Below are positions 1 to 7,666 of a DNA stretch of 12,211 nucleotides, one piece after another. The position numbers and the translations under genes are program-made. Each line of letters starts with the position of its first letter. Position 1 is the stretch's first letter. This stretch comes from Vulcanococcus sp. SFB_649D_100_25. GTDB lineage: Bacteria > Cyanobacteriota > Cyanobacteriia > PCC-6307 > Cyanobiaceae. The stretch covers positions 1-12,211 of the forward strand of contig JAURGL010000043.1 in the NCBI GenBank assembly GCA_030833825.1. The letters run 5' to 3'. The notes beneath the pieces were generated by a model. It had not been told where the DNA came from. It worked only from the letters and a program-made list of their open reading frames with translations, and searched no databases.

Positions 1-1230
1 TCCCTGCACGCAGAGCCCGGCGATGGCCGCCACTGCGGCGAGGGCTGGGAGGGCCCAGCTCGATTCGCCCTTGAGTTGTTTGAGTCCCGCCCGGATCCCG
101 GCTGCAAGCAGGCCAAGACCCGCCAGCAGGTTGGGAATGCCTCCTTCCACCAGCAGCTCCAGAGGAACCGAGTAGGCGCTGAGGGCATTGAATTTCGGCT
201 GCTGGTACAGCGGATAGATGAGGTTGAAGGCGGTGTTTCCCGGACCGATGCCCAGCCAGGGGCGGGCTTGGATCATGTCGATCGCCGCCAGCCAGACGTT
301 GATGCGGAAGTTGTTGGAGCTATCGCCCCGTCCGGCCGCGAGGCTGAGGACGCGGATGCGCAGCGGCTCGATCTGCGTCACCGCGATCACAAGAGCAAAC
401 ACGGCCACCCCGATCAACAGGGCGGGAAAGAGGCGCCTCCAGAGCGGAGGCCAGGTGCGGGTCTGCCGCAGCACCAGCAGCAGGATCACCAGTCCCAGGG
501 CCGCCAGCATCCCCAGCCAGCCTCCACGGCTGTAGCTCAGGAACAGGGCCACACTGCCCAGCACCAGGCTGCCGGCTGCGAAGAGCCGTTGCGGCCAGGA
601 ACGCCACCGCAGCAGAGCGACCACGGCTAGCGGCAGGATCGGGATCAAATACCCCGCCAGCAGGTTGGGGTTCTCGAGCGGCCCGTAGACCCGGATCGTG
701 CCATCGGCGACCGAATTGGGATCCGCCCAGCGCGCCAGCTCCGTGGTGTCGCCATAGAGCTGGCGGATGGCGAGGACGCTGCTGAAGAGTTCTCCGGCCA
801 GCAGGGCCGCTACGACCCGATCCCACCACTGGGGTGCGCGATCAAACAGCTGGCGCATCAGGGCGTACACGCCCAGGTAGCTCACCAGCTTGAGCAGTCC
901 TTTGAAGGCGGCTACCGGCACCGGCGAGAAGCCCGTGGAGAGGACTGCGACGGCGAGCATTGCCAAGAGCCAACCACTCACCGGGCGGATGCGCCCTGGG
1001 GGCTCGCAGAGCGCCCAAACCAACCAGAGCAGGCCTGCGGCCACGATCAACAGACTGAGGCCGCCGCGGGTCACCACCGGCATGCCGGCCATCAGTGCGC
1101 AGAGCACAACCCCGGACACCACCCCCAAGCGAGAAGCGAGGGGCCCCTGGGGGGCTCCACTCAACATCCCCTGCCACCGCAGCAACCAAGGGGTTGGCGG
1201 CGGGGTTGGCGCCGCCGACTCTGCGCTCAT
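1..1230 (-). CDS. ictB: IctB-family inorganic-carbon / O-antigen-ligase-like membrane protein (3' end cut by window edge)
   Basis: Reading the minus strand from the ATG at 1230 gives 410 codons with no stop up to base 1, so the C-terminus lies outside the window; family members are about 450-470 residues, so perhaps 50 are missing. The protein has a short proline/alanine-rich N-terminus and then about ten hydrophobic segments (roughly residues 36-52, 57-74, 87-100, 112-127, 190-207, 216-232, 235-254, 270-286, 355-378 and 392-408). The signature PNSVADGTIRVYGPLENPNL at 171-190 and the SYSRGGWLG stretch at 232-240 are typical of the IctB subgroup of the Wzy/O-antigen-ligase superfamily. IctB was named as a putative bicarbonate transporter, but direct transport activity is disputed in the literature. 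The start ATG overlaps the trmB stop (ATGA), which implies translational coupling. The family assignment is firm; the biochemical role is less so. Confidence 0.9.
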   Translation of the reverse strand, partial: MSAESAAPTPPPTPWLLRWQGMLSGAPQGPLASRLGVVSGVVLCALMAGMPVVTRGGLSLLIVAAGLLWLVWALCEPPGRIRPVSGWLLAMLAVAVLSTGFSPVPVAAFKGLLKLVSYLGVYALMRQLFDRAPQWWDRVVAALLAGELFSSVLAIRQLYGDTTELARWADPNSVADGTIRVYGPLENPNLLAGYLIPILPLAVVALLRWRSWPQRLFAAGSLVLGSVALFLSYSRGGWLGMLAALGLVILLLVLRQTRTWPPLWRRLFPALLIGVAVFALVIAVTQIEPLRIRVLSLAAGRGDSSNNFRINVWLAAIDMIQARPWLGIGPGNTAFNLIYPLYQQPKFNALSAYSVPLELLVEGGIPNLLAGLGLLAAGIRAGLKQLKGESSWALPALAAVAAIAGLCVQG

Positions 1231-1940
1231 GACGACTCGGGAGGAGATATGGGCGAATTATCGGCGGCCTCCAGCGCTTGCTCCAGTGCCTCCAGGCTGG
1301 GAAGTGGAGCTTCGTTGCGTTCATAGAGCACCCGATACACCGGTAGGCCCTGATCCAGGACATAGGTCTCCCGCTCCGTGGGCACCGGAAGGGGGCTGCC
1401 CTCGCGCCAAGGGCGTGCATCGCCTGTGGGCCGGCTGAAACAGCCGCTCGCTTCGCTGACGGCCACCATTGGCTCAATCACCGCCAGGACATCGCTCTGG
1501 ATGAAGAAGCGCTTTCCCGGTTGGAGGGCAGCGGCGATGGAGCGGAGCAGCGCGGGCTGAAGGACCCGCCGCTTGTGGTGCTTTTTCTTGAACCAGGGAT
1601 CGGGAAACTGGATCGAGACCAGATCCAATTGAGCGGGTGGCAGGGAGAGCAGCCAGGCCTCCAGGCTCACATTGGCGTTGCAGAAGAGGTAGTGGAGGTT
1701 GCCCAGGCCCAGGGCCTGGCGATCGGCTTCCGCCGCTTTGACCAGGGGGCGACGGATCTCGACCCCCAGGTGGTTGATCTCCGATTGCTGTTGGGCCAAC
1801 GCCAGGAGGAACCGCCCGCGGGCGCAGCCGATATCGAGATGGATCGGGCGCTCGGCGTTGCTGAACAGAGCCGCAGGTGCTGGCAGTTCCAACGGCAGCT
1901 GGAAGAAGCGGCTGAGGGGGTTGACGTGCTGGCGAACCAT
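1227..1940 (-). CDS. trmB: tRNA (guanine-N7-)-methyltransferase TrmB
   Basis: This 237-residue protein is a class I SAM-dependent methyltransferase that makes m7G at position 46 of the tRNA variable loop. The SAM-binding motif I is visible as DIGCARGRF at residues 36-44. The family hallmark FPDPW at 112-116 is followed by the basic KKKHHKRR at 118-125, and the TERE motif at 188-191 lies near the end, where substrate contacts are expected. The first 30 residues and the last 25 (a proline/serine-rich tail) are less conserved. The ATG at 1940 lies 6 bp after the natural stop of the FIST gene, and the TGA stop overlaps the ictB ATG, so the three genes probably form one transcript. The length is normal for bacteria. 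Confidence 0.96.
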   Translation of the reverse strand: MVRQHVNPLSRFFQLPLELPAPAALFSNAERPIHLDIGCARGRFLLALAQQQSEINHLGVEIRRPLVKAAEADRQALGLGNLHYLFCNANVSLEAWLLSLPPAQLDLVSIQFPDPWFKKKHHKRRVLQPALLRSIAAALQPGKRFFIQSDVLAVIEPMVAVSEASGCFSRPTGDARPWREGSPLPVPTERETYVLDQGLPVYRVLYERNEAPLPSLEALEQALEAADNSPISPPESS

Positions 1941-1946
1941 GGCGAC

Positions 1947-3216
1947 TCAGGGGTTGTTCGGCACCAGGAAGCCCCAGCTGGCGGTGTAGCCGTGCAGATG
2001 GGTTGCTCCCAACGGGACCGATTTCGCCGTTGCAGAACGCTCCGCTGATCGGCAGATCAGGAAAGATCTCACGGCACCCCTCCACATCTCCATTGGCGGC
2101 CCCGTAGAGGCCTTCGCCGCGGCCGAGGCAGGCGAAGAGCAGGGCAGTCAGCGGTTGGCTCTGCCGGCCGGCTTGCCCCTGCAAGAGCTGGTGTTGCTCC
2201 TGGCGCGAGGCCTCGGCATCCCTCAGCTGGAACTGCACCTGCTGGCCGACCCGCAGCCGTTCCGCCACGGCAACCGAGCCCGTCCGTGGGTCAACCCCGA
2301 TCAGGTTGCGGACCAGGAAGGCGGGCTCGGGGGCATCGCCGCTGGAGGGCAGCTGGAAGTTGCTTTTCGCCACCCCAAGGAAGAGGGAATGACGCACCAG
2401 TTCCCGCTCAGCCGGGGAGAGGGTTTCCAGAATGCTCTGCAGGCAGGCCACCGGTGTTCCCTCCTGCTCTGCGGCCCTGAGGCGCTGAACCACGTTGCGC
2501 TCCGCCTTGTCGATTTCAAAAATCGGCCCAATGGGCTTGCAGCCCTGGGCCACCACCGGGTCGATCCGCCAGGCCCCTTTGATCAGGCACCCGATGGCCC
2601 CATCCAGCACGCCGTCGTCCAGCAGCAAGGAGCCGTGGTTGGCGCTGTGTTGTCCAGCGATGCCTCCGATCTTGTGGGCGTTGGGGTAGGCGTAGTCGAG
2701 CCCGCTGATCAGGTCATTGATGGCGTTGCAGGTGGGATCGATGAACAGCAGCATCGAGTGTCCATCGGTTGGATCGACGCCTGCCCAGTCCGCCCAGTGC
2801 TGGCTGGATCCATCGAGATCGGGGAGCTGATCGGTCTTGAGCCGGAACACCTCGATCTCCGTGTCCGGGAGTTCCAGCAGGGTGAGGCTGATGCCCGGCT
2901 TGTGTTCCAGTTCATGGGCCTGGCCCTTGGGGTCAGTGCCCACCACCCCACCACCGCAGCAGCCGATCCAGTGTTTGCTTGCAATGGCTGTGCGCAGCAG
3001 TGGCAGCACCCGTTGCAGGTCGCTGGCATAGGCGCTGGAGCAGAACACCAGGGTTAGGTCTGCGGCGTGCCTCTGCCCGGCCTGTTTGAGCTGCAGGGCG
3101 AGCTCTGCAACAGCCTCTTCCAAGGAGGGCTGCTGGCTGAGCGCTGTGAAGCACCGTGCCTGCTGTGAGGCCCGGTGCGAGGGCAGCAAGGACAGGAGGC
3201 GGGAGTGCCAAGCCAT
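1947..3216 (-). CDS. FIST-domain sensory protein, frame broken near the C-terminus
   Basis: This is a stand-alone FIST N plus FIST C protein, a family proposed to bind small ligands in signal transduction; no kinase, cyclase or receiver domain is attached. The ATG is at 3216. The FIST N part includes DLTLVFCSSAYASD near residue 53 and GCCGGGVVG at 85-93. The FIST C part ends with FACLGRGEGLYGAANG at 361-376 and AFCNGEIGPVG at 393-403. At the GGG codon for residue 403 (bases 2008-2010) the frame is lost. One base further along, the sequence reads ATHLHGYTASWGFLVPNNP and stops at 1947-1949, which is the expected family ending. The frame-corrected product would be about 422 residues. Uncorrected, translation would run on through all of trmB in a wrong frame to 1474. 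Either one extra G, or two missing G from a G-G pair, explains this. Divergent from the DUF3177 gene; first gene of the trmB-ictB cluster. Confidence 0.85.
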
Positions 3217-3257
3217 CGGCGGACCTTACAGCCGCTCCTTTTCCGTCAAGGGCTGCA

Positions 3258-3263
3258 GATAAT
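3258..3263 (+). promoter_or_regulatory. Possible -10 box upstream of the DUF3177 gene
   Basis: GATAAT matches the bacterial -10 consensus at five of six bases and sits in the 55-bp divergent gap between the FIST gene and the DUF3177 gene. No good -35 element is visible 16-18 bases upstream. Transcription would begin near 3270, which would make the GTG at 3272 nearly leaderless and leave a short leader for the GTG at 3287. Weak evidence. Confidence 0.3.
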
Positions 3264-3271
3264 GGCCACTG

Positions 3272-3904
3272 GTGAGTCCCTGCCGCGTGCCAGATCTGTT
3301 GCTCTATCGCACCCTTGTCTGGCTGGACTACCGCCTGGCTGCTGTGTTCGCCATCGGGCTGCCCCTCGTGCTCTTGATCTGGGCGGCCTGGAAGCAGGAG
3401 GGGGCCCTCGTGCGCCTACTGGGCATCTACTGGAAGGTGGCCAGTCTTTTGCTGATTACGGTTCTGCTGCTCACCGACAACCGTCCCCTGGGCTACCTGC
3501 TGGCGTTGATGGCCCAGCTGCTGATGGTGGGATCCGTGTGGTTCTGGGTGGATCTCAACGAGGAGCTCGCCGATCTGCCCCCCTGGCGCCCGCTCCCATT
3601 TGTGGTCCGTGCCTGGCGCTGGGGCCTGACGGTGTTCGGCTTGCTCGGTGCGGCCTTGAGTGCGGTCGCCATCGATTGCGTGCGGGGCGGCGTCACCCGA
3701 GCGATGTGCCGCGTTTGGTTGGAGGCCCCCGATGATCTGCATGGGGGGATTGCCCGGTTGTTTGACTTCGTCTTTGGGGGGAGCTGGACAGCCGCGATCG
3801 CTGCCTTCATCGGTTATGTGACCTTGGTGGCCTACGGGGTGGGCCTGCTGCAATGGCTGCTGGTGCGTCTGCCGAAGCAGGGCCGCGTCGCCGGCGGTTT
3901 CTAG
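3272..3904 (+). CDS. DUF3177-type cyanobacterial integral membrane protein
   Basis: This 210-residue protein has five hydrophobic segments at about residues 22-40, 50-65, 71-91, 115-134 and 172-195. The N-terminal YRTLVWLDYRLA stretch followed by LPLVLLIWA resembles the DUF3177 family, which is widespread in cyanobacteria and has no assigned function. The region between segments four and five holds two cysteines and the GGIARLFDFVFGGSW stretch. Two GTG starts are possible: 3272 (used here) and 3287, which gives a protein beginning VPDLLLYR. Neither has a clear Shine-Dalgarno sequence, and the GATAAT at 3258 slightly favours 3287. The next gene starts 9 bp after the stop, so the two are probably cotranscribed. 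Family naming is from memory of conserved residues, not from a search. Confidence 0.82.
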   Translation: MSPCRVPDLLLYRTLVWLDYRLAAVFAIGLPLVLLIWAAWKQEGALVRLLGIYWKVASLLLITVLLLTDNRPLGYLLALMAQLLMVGSVWFWVDLNEELADLPPWRPLPFVVRAWRWGLTVFGLLGAALSAVAIDCVRGGVTRAMCRVWLEAPDDLHGGIARLFDFVFGGSWTAAIAAFIGYVTLVAYGVGLLQWLLVRLPKQGRVAGGF

Positions 3905-3913
3905 GGCCTGGCG

Positions 3914-4225
3914 ATGGGGACTGTCGCGGCACTCTTGAGCCAGCTGGAGGCGATCAGCAGCGGGCGTGCTGATCGGGTGGTTCGGCTCACGGGCATGCTC
4001 CCCGTCCAGGGCGGCGAAGAAGCCTTTGAGTTGCTGATCTTTCGGGGTTTCTCGAGCAGCGTCAGTCATCCGACGGCCTTTGATCCCGATCAGCCAGCCC
4101 TGCCTGCGGAGGCGCGGGTTTTAGAGGCTGAGCTGTTGCAGGGGCCCCTGAATCCTGCTGCGGAACAGCGCCTGGCGGGCCCGATGGCCCCCGAGCAGCT
4201 GCTTGATCCGGCGGCATGGGGTTGA
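3914..4225 (+). CDS. Small conserved cyanobacterial protein (probably DUF7734-type)
   Basis: This is a 103-residue soluble protein without a signal peptide or membrane segment. It is organised as an N-terminal helix (LLSQLEAISSG), a beta-rich centre containing FELLIFRGFSSSVSHPTAFD at residues 38-57, and an acidic leucine-rich end with PLNPAAEQRLAG. The F-(K/R)-GFSSS core followed by a hydroxy residue-A-DPD-P stretch recalls a family shared by cyanobacteria and plant chloroplasts that is annotated as DUF7734, of unknown function. I am reasonably sure it is a real conserved gene and less sure of the DUF number. The ATG at 3914 lies 9 bp behind the DUF3177 stop, and the stop faces the convergent cupin gene across only 7 bp. 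No terminator hairpin is seen between them. Confidence 0.75.
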   Translation: MGTVAALLSQLEAISSGRADRVVRLTGMLPVQGGEEAFELLIFRGFSSSVSHPTAFDPDQPALPAEARVLEAELLQGPLNPAAEQRLAGPMAPEQLLDPAAWG

Positions 4226-4232
4226 AGAAGGG

Positions 4233-4730
4233 TCACTCACCCACACACAGCCGTCGCCAATCACCGCAGAGCCTGCTGAGGGCTTGGCTGTGCGGCATGA
4301 GCTGATCGGCGCTCGCCAGCTCGAAATCGGCGAAGTCAAATCCTGGGGCCACCGTGCAGCTCACCAAGCTCCAGGGGCTGCCAGGCGCTGGTTCGGCGGC
4401 AAACCAGCTGCCCGCCGGCACCACGTGTTGAGGTTGCTCTCCGCCCGAGAGATCCATGCCCAGGCGGGTTGTTGTGGCCGCGCCGCCAGGGCTGAGCTCG
4501 TGCACCAGCAGGGCATCGCCGCCATGGAAATGCCAGGCCTCATCGGAGTGGATCCGGTGCCAGTGGGAGCAATCGCCGGCCTCCAGCAGAAACAAGATGG
4601 CGGTGCTGGCGGCGCGCAGGCCGTGGGGCGTGTCCACCCGTTGGCTCGCGCGATAGGTCTCGCGGTAATGCCCCCCTTCCGGATGTGGAACCAGCTCGAG
4701 CTGAGCGATCAGCTCAGCACTGCTACGCAT
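4233..4730 (-). CDS. Cupin superfamily protein, DUF985 (cupin_5) type
   Basis: This is a 165-residue single-domain cupin. The diagnostic motifs are in order: HPEGGHYRETYR at residues 16-27, the histidine-rich HWHRIHSDEAWHFHGGD at 56-72, VVPAGSWFAAEP at 103-114 and CTVAPGFDFADFEL at 125-138. This pattern is typical of the DUF985 cupins, whose substrate is not settled; the histidines at 56-69 and the glutamate at 64 are plausible metal or ligand contacts. The start at 4730 lies inside the end of ileS (22-bp overlap, different frame). This suggests the cupin is the last gene of the ileS transcript and is translationally coupled to it. No link to aminoacylation is evident from the sequence. Confidence 0.9.
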   Translation of the reverse strand: MRSSAELIAQLELVPHPEGGHYRETYRASQRVDTPHGLRAASTAILFLLEAGDCSHWHRIHSDEAWHFHGGDALLVHELSPGGAATTTRLGMDLSGGEQPQHVVPAGSWFAAEPAPGSPWSLVSCTVAPGFDFADFELASADQLMPHSQALSRLCGDWRRLCVGE

Positions 4731-7642
4731 CGGCCGCAGAGGGTGGGGTGGGCGCTGTGGTGGCCGATGTCGGTTTCGTAGTGCCAGCAGCGCTCGCATT
4801 TCTGGCCGGCGGCTCGGGCGATGCGCACGGTGATGCCGCCTTCCGCGGCCTCCGCCAGCACCGCGTCCGGCGCGCTGCCGCCCAGCTGCAGGCCAGACAC
4901 CAGCAGCCAGTCCGCCAGGTTGTCCACGCTGGGGTGGGCGGTTGCCTCCAGCCAGCTGAGGGCAGCGCGGGTGGATTCGGCGCCATCGCCGAGTTCCAGC
5001 TGGACCTGGGCTTCTAGGGAGGCGCCGAGCTGGCCGCCGGAGCGGCAGCTCTCCAGTTGGCGGTTCACCAGGGCCCGCAGCTGCAGGATCTGATCCATCG
5101 GCTGCTCCAGCGCCGGCTGACGCCATTCGGCCGGTGCGGTGGGCCAGCCCCGCTCGAACACGGAGCGTTCGGCCACCCCGTAGGGAAGGTTCTGCCAGAT
5201 GTCTTCGGCCATGTGGCAGAGCACCGGTGCGATCAGCCCCGCCAATCGCTCCACCACCAGGGCCAGCACGGTCTGGCAGCTGCGGCGGCGGAAGTCGGTC
5301 GCTCCGCTCACGTAAAGCCGGTCCTTGGCGATATCGAGGTAGACGTTGGAGAGATCCACCACACAGAAGTTCTGCAGCGCCTGGAAGAAGCGGTAGAACT
5401 CGAAGCGCTCGAAGTCGCCGCTCACGCTGTCGATCAGGGCAGCGGTGCGCTGCAGCATCCACTGATCCAGGAGCGGCAGCTCGGCGTAGGGCACGGCATC
5501 GCGAGATGGATCGAAGTCATGCAGGTTGCCCAGCAGGTAGCGGGCGGTGTTGCGCACCTTCCGGTAGACGTCGGCCAGCTGTTTGACGATCCCTGGGCCT
5601 AGGGGCACATCAGCGGAGTAGTCGACAGAGCTCACCCAGAGGCGCAGCACATCAGCCCCATAGGCGGGCTCCTGTTTTTCGTTCTTGCCGCCCTCGACCA
5701 GCACCGCGGGATCCACCACGTTGCCGAGGGATTTGCTCATCTTGCGGCCCTTCTCATCGAGGGTGAAGCCGTGGGTGAGCACCCGCTTGTAGGGGGCGTG
5801 GCCGTTGACAGCCACGGAGGTGAGCAGGCTGCTCTGGAACCAGCCGCGGTGCTGATCGCTTCCTTCGAGATACAGGTCGGCGGGGTAGTGGAGTTGGGGG
5901 GCACGGCTCTCGCTGCCCGTGATCCCGCCCAGCACGCCGGCCCAGGAGGAGCCGGAATCGAACCAGACGTCCATCGTGTCGGTCCCTTTGCGCCATTGCG
6001 CTGCATCGGCGGCGACCTCCGCGGGCAGCAGGCCGGCTTCGTCGCGCTCCCACCAGACGTCAGCGCCGTGCTCAGCGATCAGCGCCTGGATATGGCTGAG
6101 GGTGGCTTCGTTGAGCAGCACCTCGCCGGTTTCGCGGTGGTAGAAGACAGGGATCGGTACCCCCCAGGTGCGCTGTCGGCTGATGCACCAGTCGCCCCGC
6201 TCGCTGACCATGGCCTCGATCCGGTTGCGGCCGCTGGCTGGCAGCCACTCCACCTGGGCGATGGCCTCAAGGGCCGCAGCGCGGAAGCCCTCCACCGAGG
6301 CGAACCACTGCTCGGTGGCGCGGAAAATTGTTGGTTTTTTGGTGCGCCAGTCGTAGGGGTACCGGTGCTCGTAGCGCTCCTGCTTGAGCAGCAGGCCCGT
6401 TGCCTCAAGGGCTTCCAGGATGGTGGGGTTGGCATCCTTCAGGACATTGGTGCCGGCGAAGGGGCCCGCTTCGGCGGTGAGGTTGCCCGCTTCATCCACC
6501 GGGCAGAGCACCGGGAGCTTGTATTTGCGGCCGGTGTTGAAGTCATCCACGCCGTGGCCGGGGGCGGTGTGGACCAGGCCTGTGCCGGCTTCGGTGGTGA
6601 TGTAGTCACCGCCGATCACCACAGGGCTGGTGCGATCCATCAGGGGATGGCGGTAGACGATCCCCTCCAGATCGGCCCCTTTCACGTTCAACAGGGGCTT
6701 GAGCCCAAGGCCCAGGCTGGTCTCCAGGCTTTCCCGCAGTTCTGAGGCCACCACCAGGTGACTCACCGCTGGGGCCTTGGCTTCGCCGCGCCCGCTCACG
6801 GCGCAGATGGCGTAGTCGAGCCGCTCGTTGACCGAGACCGCAAGGTTTGCCGGCAGTGTCCAGGGGGTGGTGGTCCAGATCGCCACCGCTAGGCCGCCCG
6901 CTGCGGTCGCGTCTTCCGGGTTCAGCCCGGCGGCGCTCAGCTGTGACCCCAGGGCTGGAGGGAGCTCCACAGCCGGGAAAGCGGCATACACGCTTGGTGA
7001 GGTGTGCCCGTCGGGATATTCGAGTTCCGCCTCCGCCAGGGCCGTGCGGGAGCTTGGGCTCCAATGCACGGGCTTGAGGCCGCGGTAGATGTGGCCAGCC
7101 AGGACCATTGCCCCGAAGACGCCGATTTGGGCGGCCTCGTAGCTCTTCTGCAGGGTGAGGTAAGGCTGATCCCAGTCGGCCCAGATGCCCCAGCGGCGGA
7201 AGCCGGCCTTCTGGCCTTCCACCTGCTCAAGGGCATAGGCATGGGCCTTCTTGCGCAGGCTCACCGGGGTGAGTTCAGTCCGTTCACTGCTCTTGAGGCC
7301 CTGGAGCACCTTCAGCTCGATGGGCAGGCCGTGACAGTCCCAGCCCGGGATGAAGCGGGCCCGCTTGCCCTGCAGCAGGGCGGTCTTATTGATGATGTCC
7401 TTGAGGATCTTGTTGAGGGCGTGCCCCACGTGCAGGGCCCCGTTGGCATAAGGGGGGCCGTCATGGAGGGTGAAGCTCTCGCCAGGGTTCTCCTGGCTTA
7501 GGCGCTCATACAGCTGCAGCTCCGCCCAGAACGCCTGGATCTCCGGCTCGCGCACCTTGGCGTTCGCCCGCATCGAGAAGGGCGTCTGCAGAAGGTTGAG
7601 GGTGTCCTTGTAAGAGCTGGCGGGCGCAGAGCTGGCGGTCAC
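4709..7642 (-). CDS. ileS: Isoleucyl-tRNA synthetase
   Basis: This 977-residue class Ia aminoacyl-tRNA synthetase charges tRNA-Ile in the cytoplasm and edits valine. The ATP-binding HIGH motif appears as HVGH at residues 71-74 within DGPPYANGALHVGH, and the KMSKS motif is at 634-638. The CP1 editing domain lies between them, with the TTTPWTLPAN and GTGLVHTAPGHGVDDF blocks. GSDQHRGWFQSSLL precedes the KMSKS loop. The protein ends in the zinc-binding C-terminal finger with KCERCW and a final CGRC, as in the bacterial-type enzyme. The start is a GTG at 7642, and the N-terminus SYKDTLNLLQTPFSMRAN matches cyanobacterial and other bacterial enzymes. It lies 24 bp behind a membrane-anchored hypothetical gene and overlaps the downstream cupin gene. 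All catalytic motifs are intact. Confidence 0.98.
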   Translation of the reverse strand: MTASSAPASSYKDTLNLLQTPFSMRANAKVREPEIQAFWAELQLYERLSQENPGESFTLHDGPPYANGALHVGHALNKILKDIINKTALLQGKRARFIPGWDCHGLPIELKVLQGLKSSERTELTPVSLRKKAHAYALEQVEGQKAGFRRWGIWADWDQPYLTLQKSYEAAQIGVFGAMVLAGHIYRGLKPVHWSPSSRTALAEAELEYPDGHTSPSVYAAFPAVELPPALGSQLSAAGLNPEDATAAGGLAVAIWTTTPWTLPANLAVSVNERLDYAICAVSGRGEAKAPAVSHLVVASELRESLETSLGLGLKPLLNVKGADLEGIVYRHPLMDRTSPVVIGGDYITTEAGTGLVHTAPGHGVDDFNTGRKYKLPVLCPVDEAGNLTAEAGPFAGTNVLKDANPTILEALEATGLLLKQERYEHRYPYDWRTKKPTIFRATEQWFASVEGFRAAALEAIAQVEWLPASGRNRIEAMVSERGDWCISRQRTWGVPIPVFYHRETGEVLLNEATLSHIQALIAEHGADVWWERDEAGLLPAEVAADAAQWRKGTDTMDVWFDSGSSWAGVLGGITGSESRAPQLHYPADLYLEGSDQHRGWFQSSLLTSVAVNGHAPYKRVLTHGFTLDEKGRKMSKSLGNVVDPAVLVEGGKNEKQEPAYGADVLRLWVSSVDYSADVPLGPGIVKQLADVYRKVRNTARYLLGNLHDFDPSRDAVPYAELPLLDQWMLQRTAALIDSVSGDFERFEFYRFFQALQNFCVVDLSNVYLDIAKDRLYVSGATDFRRRSCQTVLALVVERLAGLIAPVLCHMAEDIWQNLPYGVAERSVFERGWPTAPAEWRQPALEQPMDQILQLRALVNRQLESCRSGGQLGASLEAQVQLELGDGAESTRAALSWLEATAHPSVDNLADWLLVSGLQLGGSAPDAVLAEAAEGGITVRIARAAGQKCERCWHYETDIGHHSAHPTLCGRCVAVLS

Positions 7643-7666
7643 GGCGCCGGGGGTAGCAACGGCTGA

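Noticed and set aside
76..630. Plus-strand open frame of 184 codons opposite ictB
   Set aside because: Composition is Gln/Arg/Pro-rich low-complexity, typical of the antisense shadow of a GC-rich membrane gene; the opposite strand encodes a clear IctB.
2155..3057. 300-codon plus-strand open frame opposite the FIST gene
   Set aside because: No recognisable motif; the minus-strand frame has the FIST N and C motifs, so this is an antisense shadow.
3794..3801. HIP1 octamer GCGATCGC
   Set aside because: A single copy was noticed; it fits a cyanobacterial genome but one occurrence carries no functional meaning.
3416..4069. 217-codon minus-strand frame opposite the DUF3177 gene
   Set aside because: Low-complexity Gln/His/Pro-rich translation, whereas the plus strand gives regular membrane spans.
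4226..4232. Terminators in the convergent gaps (also 9460-9465 and 10915-10922)
   Set aside because: The gaps are only 6-8 bp and I see no stem followed by a T run; termination, if any, must be inside coding sequence or factor-dependent.
5771..6745. 324-codon plus-strand open frame opposite ileS
   Set aside because: Starts inside the reverse complement of highly conserved ileS coding sequence and shows no domain; long antisense frames are common at this GC content.
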